Below, piece after piece: positions 12,131-24,539 of a stretch of 64,000 nt of DNA. Position 1 is the stretch's first letter. Every line of letters begins with the position of its first letter. Location: the NCBI GenBank assembly GCA_037957365.1, contig JARHVA010000224.1, positions 3,755,501 through 3,819,500 of the forward strand. Reading direction: 5' to 3'. Both the position numbers and the translations under genes were made by a program. The notes beneath the pieces are model-generated. The model did no database searches and had not been told where the DNA came from. It saw only the letters and a list, made by a program, of their open reading frames with translations. The DNA comes from Torreya grandis (Eukaryota > Streptophyta > Pinopsida > Cupressales > Taxaceae).

Positions 12131-15100
12131 TGTTGTTCCTAAAATTAGCTACGCTTGTTTTATTAATAACCCTTACAAAACTTGTCCGTTTCATAATCTA
12201 CACTCGTGAATTTGTCTGACATCCTAGGAAAGTTTACGACTTTCCCCCGACATGATTTTTTTTGAAAATCATGAAACTTATTATAGTCATAAACTGATCA
12301 AAATGTTGATTTTGATCATTTTCAAGGTGTTAGTGAATTTTGGTTTTTCTTGTGTAAGGTCAACATTTTTTTCTGACCTTACATGGGTTTTGTTTTTCAC
12401 ATGCTCAAGCAGTATTTTTTTTTGCCATTACATGTTCTTATTGCTAGGCACATGTCAGGGTGGCAAATTTTGCCACTTGAGCAAGATCTTTAACTTCGAG
12501 TGGCATTAATGGCCACTCATGTTGAACATTAAAGGTTTGTTTCCAAGATTTTAAATGCATTATTTTCTTTGTTTTTTCTTATCTTTTTGTTTATCAGAGT
12601 TTTCTAAACCCCTTTTCACAACCGCTCGACCGTGGTGATGGAAGAAGATTTTGAACTCACTGCCACCAAGCTTAAGGTTTCAAACTTGTTAGGTAAGTTA
12701 TTTTCAACTTCTAGGGTTTCATTTTTTGAGTGATTTTTACTATAGATTAATATTTTCATTTTACTTTGTCTTGTGTGTCGTTGGCCCTTTTTCTTTCATC
12801 ATTTTGTCCTAGTGAGCCTTAGCGATGAATTCTACTAAACCTTCATTCGTGCCCTAGGTTATTGTACATGTCATTCATGGTTTGAACTGACTAAGGTTTA
12901 CCCTCCAAATCTAGCTAAAAACCATCTTCCAAATAACTTGGTGATGATAGCTTTAATAAGCCACTCTCACACTTCCTCTCATGAACAAGTCAAATGCAAA
13001 GATGGTAATTTTTGCCACTTAAAGTATTATGAGATGTTCTCAACAAGAAGTGTAAGGGTGGTAAAATTTTCCACCTACTCTAAGTGATAAACTTTGCAAC
13101 CAATACCACATGTGATATCAGCAAAAAAATTTGCTCAGTCATTACTCTCATTGCCTGCAATAGTAGCTAATTCTGCCACTTGAACATCAATAACAAACCA
13201 TACCAATCTAAAATGTTAGAAAATTTTACCACCACTACATAAACACTTGAATTTCCTCATTACATGCATGAGTGGTGAATTTTTCCACTGATGCATATAT
13301 AAAAATATCCCTCACATGCAAGGGTGGCAAATTTAGCTGCCCATGCAAATATTATCTTAAATTTTTCTAACTCTGGGATATTTTTGATTTTATTTTTCTG
13401 AGCCCGCTTTCCCCTTTTTTTTTGGCCTGCTCTCACTTTAGCCCTTTCAAGTGTGTCTCCATAGTCGTGATCATCGACATGCAATTTTTCCATATTACTA
13501 GTATTTTCCCTAATTGCATGATCATGACTTTTTGTTGTAGTTTTTTCTGTGGATCTTCTTTCTTCATTGACATCCTTCTGGTAACAGCTCATTTAGATGA
13601 TTGAATTGTCTCTAAAGAAGTTGAAAGCGATGAAGTAAAAATATCAAGGTATTTTTCCAATCACCTTAGTTACTTCTAATGTTGATGACATTAGAGATAC
13701 AGAGATTGGCCATGTGGACATGGTTGAGTTTGTGGAGAGAACCAAGTCAAGCAATCTCAGTTCTGAAATGAAGAAGATAATTGACAGTAACATTTATTTG
13801 GTATCTTCTTTCCTAGTGGTAGCCCACAACATAGAATTTGTCCTTCAATGTGCTTAGTTTCACAATAGAGATACTAGGGCTGTGATGGATGCTAGTGGCA
13901 ATGTGATAAGAAGACTAGATCCTGAATTCATTGATAAGGTGTTTATTTTCCCTCCTGCTATAGAAGTGATAAAAATTGATTTTGTTGAAGCACAAAAAGA
14001 GTATGACAAAAATCTTGAAAAGGCAAAGAAGGTAATTAATAATAAATGGCTCAATATGTCAAGGTCAAATTTGTCAAGGCGGCCACAAAGTTTTTCTAGA
14101 AGTGACTTTATAAAAGAAGTTGGTGATCTGATAACTCTTCTCAGTAGGATAAGGGGTTTGTCATCTTCCTCACAGTTTCATGAATGGATGTATCCTTTTA
14201 TCAAGGTAATACTCCAAGGCAAACAAACCATCTTATGGAGAGAATAAATCAGTAATGCTTTGCATGAAAAATTGATGAAGGTATCCACTACCTTCAAGTT
14301 TTACATGACTTCTTATTTGGTGTATATTGTAACTTCTATGAGAATCTTCCCAGGTCTAACATCAAAAGGAGATAGGAGGGTAATCCATGTATATCAATAC
14401 TATTCTTAGTTAACATTAAAGGGTTTTATTCATCATTTTAGGAGAGTAAATGATGCCTTCTTTGCAGTATTCTTATGTCTTTTTGATCCTCAAATAGAAC
14501 AAATAAGAGTGTTAGATGAGTCTTGGTCAGTGGTAAATGATTTTGGATGCATGTTCTTATAATTTCCTTCTTTCTCATACTTGAGGGTTGGCTTTTTCCA
14601 AGGTCATCCTTATATGCTTCAAAGATTCCCCTCAAACAAACTGGTCTTAATGTATTTATGTAGACAAATGATCATCATGCATAATAACCAGATGGAGCCC
14701 AAGAATCCCATTTTTAGGTTCCCAATTGAAATTGGCAGATATTCAGTATTAACTACTACAAAGGCTAGGGTCATAGAAACTGAGATGCAGCTTGTAACCA
14801 TGAAGCAATTCAAGAGAATACCAAATTTTGACTACAGGGTCATGAAAGAAATAATCAAGAGGAAAACCCAATTCCATGAACCTGTGATTGAATATGTTTG
14901 GGTAGATTTGAGAACAGAAGAAGATGTCAAGAGATTGGACTAGAACAAGTTATCTCCTAAGCAGATTGAATATCTGGGACTTGTTGACATTCCTGAGAAT
15001 CTAGTGGATGATGGAGAGTTTATTGATGAAAGATATAATACTAAACAAGTTGTTAATTCCCCTCTCCCTCCAATCTAATGGTCCCAAGAGGCGCTGACCT

Positions 15101-17840
15101 CTTTGAGGAAAAGATTTGAACCTATATTGGCAAACAACAATAATTAGCTAGCAAATAAGGGAATTATTTTGAAAGAATTCCTCATAAGGTTAGAAACTGA
15201 GATTCAAGAGGAAATAAGAAGAAAGGCAGAGAATAGGATGAATAAAAAAAGTGATGTTCCTTCTTCTTCCAAGCCACATAAGCCTAAGATCATATTTGTG
15301 ACAAAGAAATCAAAACTTGTGGAGAAAGAGTCTGAAATAGAGGATATGGAAGTTGGGAAATAGAGCATTGAAGAACTAGCCACAAAAGAGATGGATATTG
15401 AAGACAAGCCTAAAAATCAATAAGAGGAGGAAACTTTGTTCCCATAAGAGAATGTACAATAAGAAATGGGAGTCTCTTCTCCCTTGCTCGACACACCTGT
15501 TGCAATTCCTTTGTCTATTTCTCCTATTAATATTCCCTCTTTTGAATCTCCCTCTCCTTTCAAAATAATTTTTAACAACCCTCAAAACACTTTTGAAGAT
15601 GTTCTCCATTCCTTAGGGTTCCTCATCTTTTGATATTGGAGATACTTCTATTTTTGATCACTTTGTAAAAGGTGCAGTTTTTACTAACACTCCATCTATT
15701 GTTTCCACTACCAGTGAAATTGCAGCTCTGGAGATGCCAATAATGGGGACAGACCCTAATGTGAGTACTTCTATGCTTCTACCATGGTTGTTAGCTTATA
15801 CACCAAAAAGGAAAAAATAAGTCATCTCCCCAGATGGCTTTTATTTTAATAAGTTGGTGCCTGTAAAAGATAAGACCCTGAAGAAGCTAAATATTCTTTC
15901 AAAAATACTTAGGGACAAGAGACACAAATTTATATAGATTGTAAGACCTCCACAGGATGAAACCATAGAAAATTTTGATATAAATGATTACTCTATCTCT
16001 AGAGTTGAGTTAGAGAAGATAACTCATGAAAGTGCCAAGAATGATACACAGTTAGCCATGGACATCCTAATTCATAAATTTGATAGGGAGAAAGAAACGA
16101 AATATCACTACAAAGCAATGGTGGAACAGTTGACTATAGTGGTAAGAAAAATCACTTTGAGTTTATAAGCAGTAACTCTTGAGGTCATTTCTATAAAAGA
16201 CCCCATCATTTAGAAAGAAGAAAATACTCATCTCAAAGGAAAAGTATTTGAAGAGTACTTGGATAGGATGCGTGCACAAGGAATTTTCCTACTAACAGAG
16301 CTATCTAAGAAGATAGATAAAATGAGGAAAATAAGAGCAAAACTTGATGATCTCATTGATTTTGTTTCTCAAGATACCGAAAGCATAAAAAAGAATTGTG
16401 ATAAATGGGTGGAGATGAGAAAACTGAAGATAATCACTCTAATATCAATTGGCATCATTCCTGATAGGGATTCTTATATTGAAACTAAAGAGGCATTGAC
16501 ATATAGGAGCTGTGTGCTTAAATATTTGATCAATGACCTTGAATCTGTAAGGGAACTCAGTGAACAAAGTGATGTCAGTTTCTTGCATAAATTGGAGGAT
16601 CTACCTTGCAAGCTTACATTACAAGATACCCAATTTCTCTCAGCAGAAGAAATGATTCAAGAATTTGAAGATATGTTCCAGAAAGAATTTAAAGATAAAA
16701 CATTTTATATAGCCTCTATGGAAAATATTATAGACAATCAGTTGACTCTAGATAACTTGAAAACCAATTTAACTAGTCATGCAAAATCAGTCACCACAGT
16801 AAGAGATGCCATAATTAGAGCGAAGATGATTTTCAAGAACACTGTTAGTCTAGACAGTATCAGGATGCAAGCAGCTTTCACTATGTATGATGGACACATG
16901 AAGAAGGATGGTGATATGAATTGAAGCAATATCTTTTTCCCTTAGTTTATTTTCCATTTTTCAAATGTACTTTTGAAACAACTTTGGACATTTTTACATG
17001 TAATTTTTTCATATGTAATTACATGTAAAAAATAAGAAGTCCCAAGTCAATAAGGACTCCTATTTTTGAATAGGTCAAAGTAGTTAGGTTTTTCCTAAAT
17101 TTTCTCAAGGCCTCTCCCTATAAATAAAGAGGGCCTCTTTCACAATAGGATTATCTTTTGAGTTATTGAAATGAAACTCTGCCAAATTAAAGAGCATTTT
17201 GAGACTTTGAATTCAAATTATAAATCAAATTTTATCAAGTGAATGAGAAAGCAAGTGATCTTTCAAAATTTGGGTTGAAATAACTTGTGTTGTATTGGAA
17301 ATTGTTCTTACGTCCTTTTCCTAATATGATCTTATCTATTTGATTAAATAGTAGTGTGAGTGAAGATAATTTGAGAGATGTTCTAAAGTTTATTGTGGAG
17401 ACTTTGTGCTACAACAATTATCTTTAGTTTGTTATTTAGTGTTTTAAAGTAAAAGATATTGGAAAGGCTTTGAACTACTATTATTTTTTGTGATCATATA
17501 TTTTGTCATAGTTTTTAGTGAAGACTTTGGGCTACACCTCATTCTATTATGTTCTAAGTTATAAATCAACAAAAGAAGCAGTGATAGACTTTGTGCTCTC
17601 ATGGGTTTTTTGGTTTTTTCAGTTAATATCAAGAAAGTGTTCTTTTATTTTGTAAACATCATTTATGAAAAAAAAAATGGATGATATGGTCTCACCCTTG
17701 AGTTAGTATTTAATTTAAATTAGTTTGTGATAGTTTATAGGGAACCTCCCCTTGATGAGAGGAAAGATTTATCTCATTACACTGTGGCTAATATAACCAT
17801 TTTGCCTTCAGTTAGTTGAAGACAAAATATTCACCCAACA
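12131..17840 (+). repeat. Gypsy-1 3' LTR (5710 bp)
   Basis: It begins TGTTGTTCCT and ends CACCCAACA, followed by the target duplication TATCT. It is colinear with 709-6449 apart from small indels: the 5' copy has ~40 extra bases near 790-830, and the 3' copy lacks ~40 bases near 15615. The polypurine region just before it (GGAAGTTCCTCAGCTAGAG) aligns with the same site in Gypsy-2. Confidence 0.92.
13597..16924 (+). pseudogene. U3-resident ORF of unknown function, 3' LTR copy (broken)
   Basis: This is the second copy of the long LTR ORF: frame +1 from 13597 to about 15610, then frame +2 to the TGA at 16922-16924. It is better preserved than the 5' copy at the C-terminus, with one 221-residue open stretch (16259-16924) ending MYDGHMKKDGDMN. 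Further open stretches are at 13882-14247, 14581-14943 and 15169-15363. Six stops occur at the same sites as in the 5' copy (13855, 14407, 15361, 15818, 15935, 16211), so the parental copy already carried them at insertion. Being downstream of pol, this copy would lie at the 3' end of the full genomic RNA. I cannot name the protein. Confidence 0.75.
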
Positions 17841-18442
17841 TATCTTACACCAAGGTAGAATCATTTTGTCATAATTATTGAAGAAAACAAAGATTTGACT
17901 ACTCTTTATTTTGATCACCTGGTAGGATCTCTTATGTCCCATGAATAAATACTAGCATACACACTAAATGAATGTGATGAGAAGGCTTTTGCCTCAAAAT
18001 TAAAAAACACAAAGAATTAAGGTACTAGCACTAGTAATAAGAATAGCCATGTACATGACAAAGACAATTTCAAAATAAATCAAGGACAAGGTAAAGACAT
18101 GAATTATATTTATTCAAGAGGATTCAATTATTCAAGTGGATATAGAGGAAGAAGAGGTGGTTTAGCTACAAGAGGTAAAGATAGATGTAGATTTGATAAA
18201 ATAAATATTTAGTGTTATTACTATCATAGGTATGGCCACTTTGATTGGGAATGTAGATTAAAAGCAGGAAATGAAAATAGAAGTGCTAATTATGCTAATA
18301 AGGATGGTGATGCTTCATGTAATTTATTCATTTCATATGGTAAAGCTGAAAATAGTCCTAATGAGTTTTGGTATCTACTTTCATGTTGTTCTAATCACAT
18401 GTCAAGGAATAATATGTTGCTTTCTACAATGGATATAAATTT
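17841..18442 (+). pseudogene. Host copia element: gag C-terminus, zinc knuckle and start of protease
   Basis: The gag frame resumes here (NHFVIIIEENKDLTTLYFDH, then VGSLMSHE). The zinc knuckle at 18213-18254 reads CYYYHRYGHFDWEC, so the second Cys of the C-x2-C-x4-H-x4-C box is Tyr. The protease start FWYLLSCCSNHMSRNNMLLS at 18365-18425 has lost the catalytic D-S-G. The frame continues at 30221 on the other side of Gypsy-2. The target duplication AATTT is 18438-18442. Confidence 0.85.
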
Positions 18443-21226
18443 TGTTGGTTGAATATTTTATCTATCAGCGTACTGGTAAATAAAATAGGTCTGATCAGCC
18501 AAAGTAGGAAGATTAGTCGTCTAAATGTGTAGGTTTACCACATCAGAAGGGGACTGATCTCTCCTCTCATCAAGGGGAGGTTCCCTGTGGATATGTTATA
18601 TATATATATAACATAAATTAATACTCAAGGGTAGGACAAGCCATCCATCTCTCTTTCTTCAGAGATGATGCGTGAAAAATAAAGGAAAAACTCAAAGGAA
18701 ATAACAGACAACACTCCTCTTCTTTCAAAATTACTATTTAGCGAGCCAAAAGAATACTCCTAGAAATAAAAGCAGAATGTAACTGAGGGCGTAGTAACCA
18801 GCAAATCGAGATACAGCACAAAGTCTCCACCTGAATTGCTCAAGAGTTAAATACGAAGGACAATGAGGGCACAAAGTCATCCCAAAGTCCTTTACATAGA
18901 AATGAAAAGAAAACACACTAAAGGCAACTATGGGGGCACAAAGTCTCTCCACAATTGATTCTTCAGGACACCTTTTTGACTAATTTCACTAATCTTACCT
19001 GTTGAATTAATGGAACAAAAAATATATCAAGGAAAAAGACATAAGAATAGTTTCCTCAACAACAAAGATATCACAACAGAAAGTCTAAAAAAGTCCCTTG
19101 CTTTCTTATTCCAATAACAAAATATGATCAATAGACTGAGCACAAAGTCTCAATGATGTCTTTCAATTTGGGCAGAGTTTTGTTCAGATTGTCAAAAAAA
19201 GAGATAAATTTACAATAAGAGAGGGTCCCTTATATAGCCTCTTCAAGGAGGACTCAGGAATAGTAACACATCATGTTGCGTGGGAATTTGTTAAGAAGAT
19301 AGGCTAGAACTTAGGGGCGTTTTAACCATTTGATTTTATCAATACAGGGAAACAAATCATGCTTATTGAAAGTTTGCAACTTTCAATGTCCACCTGGCAA
19401 TCTGATCTTACCTTCATCATTCCTCCTTTTTTGGTTAACTGAATTGGGTCCTGGATTCAATTTGCTATTCTATTTCTTCCTCGCTTTCTGCTAGTCTTGG
19501 CCTTGAAATTTGTGAATGCATTCTAGTATATAGGTTCAAAGGATCAATGATTATTTTGTTGTCTTGAATTTGACGTTCACGCGCCTGTCACTATGTTTTC
19601 AACGATTAGTTCGTTGTGTTGAATTTGACGTCTTCGGGCACATCGCCCCTTGGTCCTCTTTTGGCTTTTCTATTTGGCACTTTTCTGGATTGAACTTGCC
19701 CTTTCAGTCCTTTTGTTTTTACATCTTCCTGAAGGGAAGGTGACCCTTTGGCTTCGGGGAAGTATCCTTCAAGTTGGCAACTGAGAGTCCCTCGCAAGGG
19801 CACCTGCCCTTCGGGGTCCTTCAGCAGCGTTTTTCCTTAGAGTCTTCACGAGCTTTCCTTGGGCTTTATCTGTGGTCAAATTCCCATGGATAATTCTTGC
19901 AGACAAATTGTCCGAGGACAAATTCCCATGGATAAAAAGTCTGCAAAAATTCTGTCTCTGTCAAATCCTTCGAGTTTTCCTATGCCCACGGCTGGTTCAT
20001 GAATTCTTTTCAACTTTTTGTCTAAAGGAATTCTTTCAGACAACAGTCTGAAAGAATTATAATTGTCTTTATTTGCCTTAATCATTTTTTTGAATTCTGA
20101 AAGAATTACCTTTGTAAATGACCCTTCCGAAGGGTACTTTCATTGATCAAGTGTCTTCCGCAAGGACACTTGTCCTTCGGGAGGCTTTTTTATTTTGCAT
20201 TGAACTGCCCCTTTGAACTTTGGCAATGAACCAACTGTTGAATCATTCCATTCAACCAAGGCTTTGAACCACTTGTTGAACCTAGGCTTTGAACCAAAAT
20301 GATTCAAGCCGATGAACCCTTTGTTTAAACTGATTGTTGAACCACTTCATTGAACTAATTAGTTAAACCAAGCTTTGAACCAAAATGGTTCAAGTTGATG
20401 GTTAAATTGAATGAACCAAGCTGATGAAATTCTCCATTGAACCAAGACATTGAACCTACCATTGAACCAAGGCTTTGAACCTCTTCATTGAACCAAGGCT
20501 TTGAACCAAAATGGTTCAAGTCGATGGTTCATTTGATTGAACTGAAGTGATGAACTGAGCGAACCATTTGAATGAACCTACCTTTGAACCAAAGTGATTG
20601 AACCCATCCTTGAACCTTGAACCCATTGAAACTTTGAACCAAAGTGGTTCAATGGTTCAACGATTCAATGGTTCAAGCTGCCTTGATTTGGCTAGTGTTT
20701 GGAAGCCGATGAACCAATTGAAGCGATTGAACTTTGAACCTTGATAAAGCGCTTAACTCTTGCCAATGATGTTGAACCTGTTGAACCTTGAACCTATTGA
20801 ACCTTTGAACCAAATTGGTTCAATGGTTCAATGGTTCAAGTCTCTTTTTGCACTTAGATGCTTGCCGATGGAAATTTTTGATTGAACCAAGGCACCGAAA
20901 CAATCCCAAAAATGACTAAGTATTGGAAATTGATTATTTTGACTAAAACCACTTGTAGAAGCCTTTGAACATGTAGAAATGAACTTGCTTGTAGAGTTTT
21001 TAGAAACCAAGTCTGTAGAAATCAACCTGTAAAGCCCATTGAACTTGGCCTGCAGAGTCTGTAGATTCAAGCCTCCAGAGTCCATAGATTCCTAAGAAGC
21101 TTGAAAAAATGAGGAATTTGAATGCCCAGGACAAGTTTTGGAAAGGGAAGAGACAATTTTGGTCTATAAGACCAAAATAGTTCAAATTTTGTCCCAAAAA
21201 TTAGTGATACTTTTTGGGGGACAATA
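18443..21226 (-). repeat. Gypsy-2 3' LTR (2784 bp)
   Basis: It is colinear with 27370-30220. It has a short TA run (about 18597-18612), where the 5' LTR has an expanded one. The terminal ACAATA at 21221-21226 is a mutated ACAACA. It contains the TTGAACC/GGTTCAA array (about 20215-20845) and TATA box (19231-19236). Confidence 0.92.
20215..20845. repeat. TTGAACC/GGTTCAA array in the Gypsy-2 3' LTR U3
   Basis: There are dozens of TTGAACC(A/T) heptamers in loosely tandem units, interleaved with their reverse complement GGTTCAA. Local hairpins result, such as TTTGAACCAAAATGGTTCAA. The matching array in the other LTR is at about 29210-29845. In Gypsy-1 the corresponding part of the LTR holds the long ORF block instead. 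Confidence 0.85.
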
Positions 21227-21255
21227 GCTGGCCCCAGTTGGGGAACTTCTCTCAA
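21227..21255 (-). other. Gypsy-2 polypurine-tract region
   Basis: On the minus strand GAGAGAAGTTCCCCAACTGG leads into GGCCAGC and then the 3' LTR. It matches the same position in Gypsy-1 and is the likely plus-strand primer site. Confidence 0.5.
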
Positions 21256-21429
21256 TTACAAAATGAATTGAAAGGAGTAGAATTTAGAATCTCTAGTGTC
21301 TTCATGTGTACCATTGGGCTTTGGAGTCATGCTACCTAGAAATGAAAGGAATCGAAAAGAAAACAAACAAAACAAAATAGAATAAAAAACTATACAAATA
21401 TACATATATACAGAGGCAATGATCTGATA

Positions 21430-22560
21430 CTTCAAGAGTTGAAGTGTTTCAGATGCTGCCCATTGTGAAGCAGAGAAAAGAGTGTGCCATCTTAGTATTT
21501 CAATAGAAATCTATTTTCACCAATGTGTTGATGAATTATAAATGGGCCTCTCCAAAGGGAGTCAAACTTTTCATGCATCCCCTTTGGTTCTCTCCTTTTG
21601 TCCCACAACAGGACTTGATCCCCAATCTAGAAATCATGATTTTTGGCCTTCTGGTCAAAGAGTTTCTTTACCAGACTTTGATGAGTAGCAATTCTATCCA
21701 CCACCATGGTTCTCTATTCTTCTAGTTGAGTCAGGCACATGATTATTTTATCCAGAGAGCTCTCATATGTTTGATCTTCAATTGCCTTTGCCAATTTCAA
21801 GGCTGGCAATTCTAAGGTGATTGGTATCTTAGCATTGATACCATAAAGAAGTTGAAAAGGAGACATACTAATTGCCCTTTTTGGTTTGATCCTATCTGCC
21901 CATAGAGCATCAACCAATGCTTTATTCCATGTCTTTTGATTATAATTTGCTAGCTTCTTGATGATAGTTACCATATTCTTATTGTTGGATTCAGCTTGTC
22001 CATTCCCTTGTGGAAAATAATCAGAAGAGTGAGAGAGTATAATTCTATAATGGAAATAGAATTGTGTAATCTCTTGGGAGGTGAAACAAGCTACATTATC
22101 AGTAACTATTTTGGTTGGAACTCCAAACTTGGAAATGATATTCTCTTTGAGGAAGTTGCATACAACTTCTGAAGTAGCATGCTTAGTTGGGATTGCTTCT
22201 ACCCACTTGGTGAAATAGTCAACTGTTGTAATGACATAATCATATCTAGCACTTGAAGATGGGTTTATAGTACCAATAAATTCAATCCCACATTGCTGGA
22301 AAGGTTCCTCTATGATCACTGGCTTGAGAGGCAGGGCAGCCAACTTGGGTCTTCCAACAAATTGCTGGCAAAGTTCACATTTCCTCACCCACTTATGTGC
22401 ATCTTGGAAAAGAGCTGGCTAGTAATACCTGGCTCACAAAATTTTGTGAGCAGTCACAAGAGAAGAAAAATGTCCTCCACAGGCTAGATTGTGGAAAGAT
22501 TTCAAAAGCTGACTTTGTTGTTCTTTGTCTACACAACGAAGGAATACTCCATCTATGCTT
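21430..22560 (-). pseudogene. Gypsy-2 integrase
   Basis: The H2C2 zinc region (HNLACGGHFS ... CELCQQFVG) is followed by a DDE core with all three acids: TTVDYFTKWVEA, VTDNVACFTS and GNGQAESNNK. The C-terminal part reads GDQVLLWDKRREPKG and LWRGPFII. The 224-codon stretch 22388-21714 is open, but a TGA and a TAG just upstream (HKIL*ARYY*) and a TAG after LTQLEE break the polyprotein. There is no chromodomain in the readable tail. Confidence 0.9.
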
Positions 22561-23260
22561 CTCTTGTACAAGCCATTGTCCCAAAGGACAAAATTGGAAG
22601 CTTTTAACTTGATAGTCCTTTTTTTGTAAGACAAATGAGCAGGACATTCACCATAAGTTAGTAAATAGGTAATACCTGAGTACCACTCATTGGTAGTGGA
22701 TACAAAAAGGACTGTTGGAGTATCTTCCACTTCAGCTTCTTCATGCTGTGTATCTTCTGGCTTATTGTCAGCCATTAATTGGCATAGGCATTTACCCCTA
22801 ACCAACTTTGTCGACTTGATATCTAGATCAAACTCTTGGATCTTTGCAATCCAATTACCTCTTTTCATGCCAAACTCCTGCTGAGTTAATATAGACTTAA
22901 TTGTAGTGTTAGGAACTAGGGCAGTAGTGTGTGAATTCAAAATATAGAAGTGAAAATGTTTGAATGATTTCACCAACACATAAGTATGCCTCTCTACATT
23001 TGAATACTTCATCTCATGGATTTTTAGAGGGCAACTCATGAAAGAGATACAAGATTCCATACCTTCCTTGTCCTGTTGAACAAGGATTGATGAAAGAGTG
23101 TGTTCAGACGCATAGCTGTATATGATGAAATCTTTGTGATAATCTAGAAAAACTAAGGTAGGGGCGTGAGTAATGGAAGTCTTGATATCTTGAAATGCTG
23201 ATTTGCCTTCTTTAGTCCAGCTGAAGGTGGTCTTTCCTTTCATCATGTTCACGATGTGTC
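22560..23260 (-). pseudogene. Gypsy-2 degenerate native RNase H (tether-like) and spacer
   Basis: This lies within the open stretch 23465-22434. FIIYSYASEHTLSSILVQQ replaces the catalytic Y-T-D-A-S motif, and the TDH motif reads LTQQE. The Glu-bearing helix (YSNVERHTYVLV) remains. This is the pattern of Tat-lineage elements, where the original RNase H became a structural tether. A spacer rich in acidic residues (HEEAEVEDTP) leads to integrase. Confidence 0.78.
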
Positions 23261-24023
23261 TAGTCTTCTCAACAAATTCAGAGATGAATCTCCATAAGAA
23301 ATTCACCTTTCTGAAGAAAGAGTGAACAACATTTTTACTTGTAAGCAAATTGAGCTCTTGAATAGACTTGACTCTGTCTAAGTCGATCTTTATGCCTTCT
23401 TTAGATACAATGTGTCCAAGGAGTTTCCCCTCTGTTACTCCAAAAATAGACTTTTTAGGATTCAAATAAATACCATTCTAGTGGCAACACTCCAACACTT
23501 GTTGTAAGTGGCATACATGATCATATCGATGCTTTGAAAAGATAGTTAAGTCATCAAGATATACCACTATGAATTTGCCAATCTCATCTCTAAAAGCCAT
23601 GTCCATTGCTCTCTGAAAGGTAGCACCAACATTTGTTAAGCCAAAAGGCATTCTTCTATATGCAAATGTACCCCAAAGTGTGGTGAATGCAGTCTTGTGT
23701 TGGTCTACTTCACCAACTTTAACTTGATTATAACCTGAGAAGCCATCCAGCATTGATAACATCTCTGACCCTGTCACTGTTTGAAGCACTTGATCCATGA
23801 TTGGTAAAGGGTAATTATCTTTCAAAGATGAATGATTCAGATTCTTGAAATCTACACAAATGCAAATTTCACCATTCTTCTTCCTTACAGGCACTATGTT
23901 GGCAATCCATGTAGAATGATGGATTGGGAAGATTATTCTAGCATTTAACATTTTTTGTATCTCAGACATAATAGTACCTAAATTTTTTGGATTATATTGT
24001 CTAGATTTTTGCTTGTAAGGCAT
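23261..24023 (-). pseudogene. Gypsy-2 reverse transcriptase
   Basis: The 181-codon open stretch 24023-23478 carries all palm motifs: VPVRKKNGEICICVDFKNLN, NYPLPIMDQVLQTV, LSMLDGFSGYNQ, MPFGLTNVGATFQ and the catalytic YLDD. A TAG at about 23476 (LECCH*NGIYLN) separates it from the thumb (NPKKSIFGVTEGKLLGHIVS), which continues in the next open stretch. Only a few stops prevent full-length pol translation. Confidence 0.92.
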
Positions 24024-24539
24024 TGAGTCAGCCTTGAGAGGAATGTGATGGCAGATTTCATCAAGTCTGAGAGACTTCAGGTCTTCATAAGAATATGCTA
24101 AGACATCAATGTATTAACAGAGCAAAGAGGTGAACTTGAATCTTTCTTCAGGGGTACAACACTTACCAATGTTGACCATCTTGGGATTTTTTTTAGTGGT
24201 TATATTTACTTGATCGAATCCCTGAGAGAAACTTGAATCTATTTGCTATTTTTTGATGAATCTATCATGCTTGTCAAACAGCTTCTCAAGAAAAACCAGC
24301 CCTTTGAGAATTTTGTTTCCTTTCAGCTATAAGAACTCTTCATTTATGTCTGAACTGGATTCAAAAATAGATTAAGGCTTCTGAGATTCATTGCCTTCAA
24401 AACAAAGTTGTTCAAAATTGTCTTTTCATTCCAAGAAGGCAATGATTTGATGGTCATCATTGAATACTTGCCAATGATCAACATTATTAGGAACACTTGG
24501 TCTATAGATTAGCTCAATATTATACCTATCTTCTTTGAA

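Larger units (their letters stand above)
709..17840 (+). mobile_element. Gypsy-1: full-length 17.1-kb Ty3/gypsy (Tat-like) LTR retrotransposon with 5.7-kb LTRs
   Basis: The element is bounded by TGTTG...CAACA ends and an exact 5-bp target duplication, TATCT (704-708 and 17841-17845). It sits inside the copia gag coding sequence, whose reading frame resumes on the other side. The layout is 5' LTR 709-6449, internal region 6450-12130 and 3' LTR 12131-17840. The internal region encodes gag, archaeal-type RNase H, RT, degenerate RNase H and integrase, all interrupted by stops. The protease present in Gypsy-2 appears deleted. The LTRs are unusually long because each contains a ~3.3-kb degenerate ORF. 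In one ~190-bp stretch near the ORF end, the two LTRs differ at roughly 8% of positions (by eye), so the insertion is old. Confidence 0.93.

Noticed and set aside
709..17840. The 5.7-kb repeats as an ordinary segmental duplication flanking a gypsy core rather than LTRs
   Set aside because: The exact TATCT duplication, TGTTG/CAACA ends, adjacent primer site and homology of both ends to the Gypsy-2 LTR show that they are true LTRs.
22293..22884. Plus-strand ORFs across Gypsy-2 integrase and RNase H
   Set aside because: They are shadows of the minus-strand pol frame, which carries the conserved motifs.
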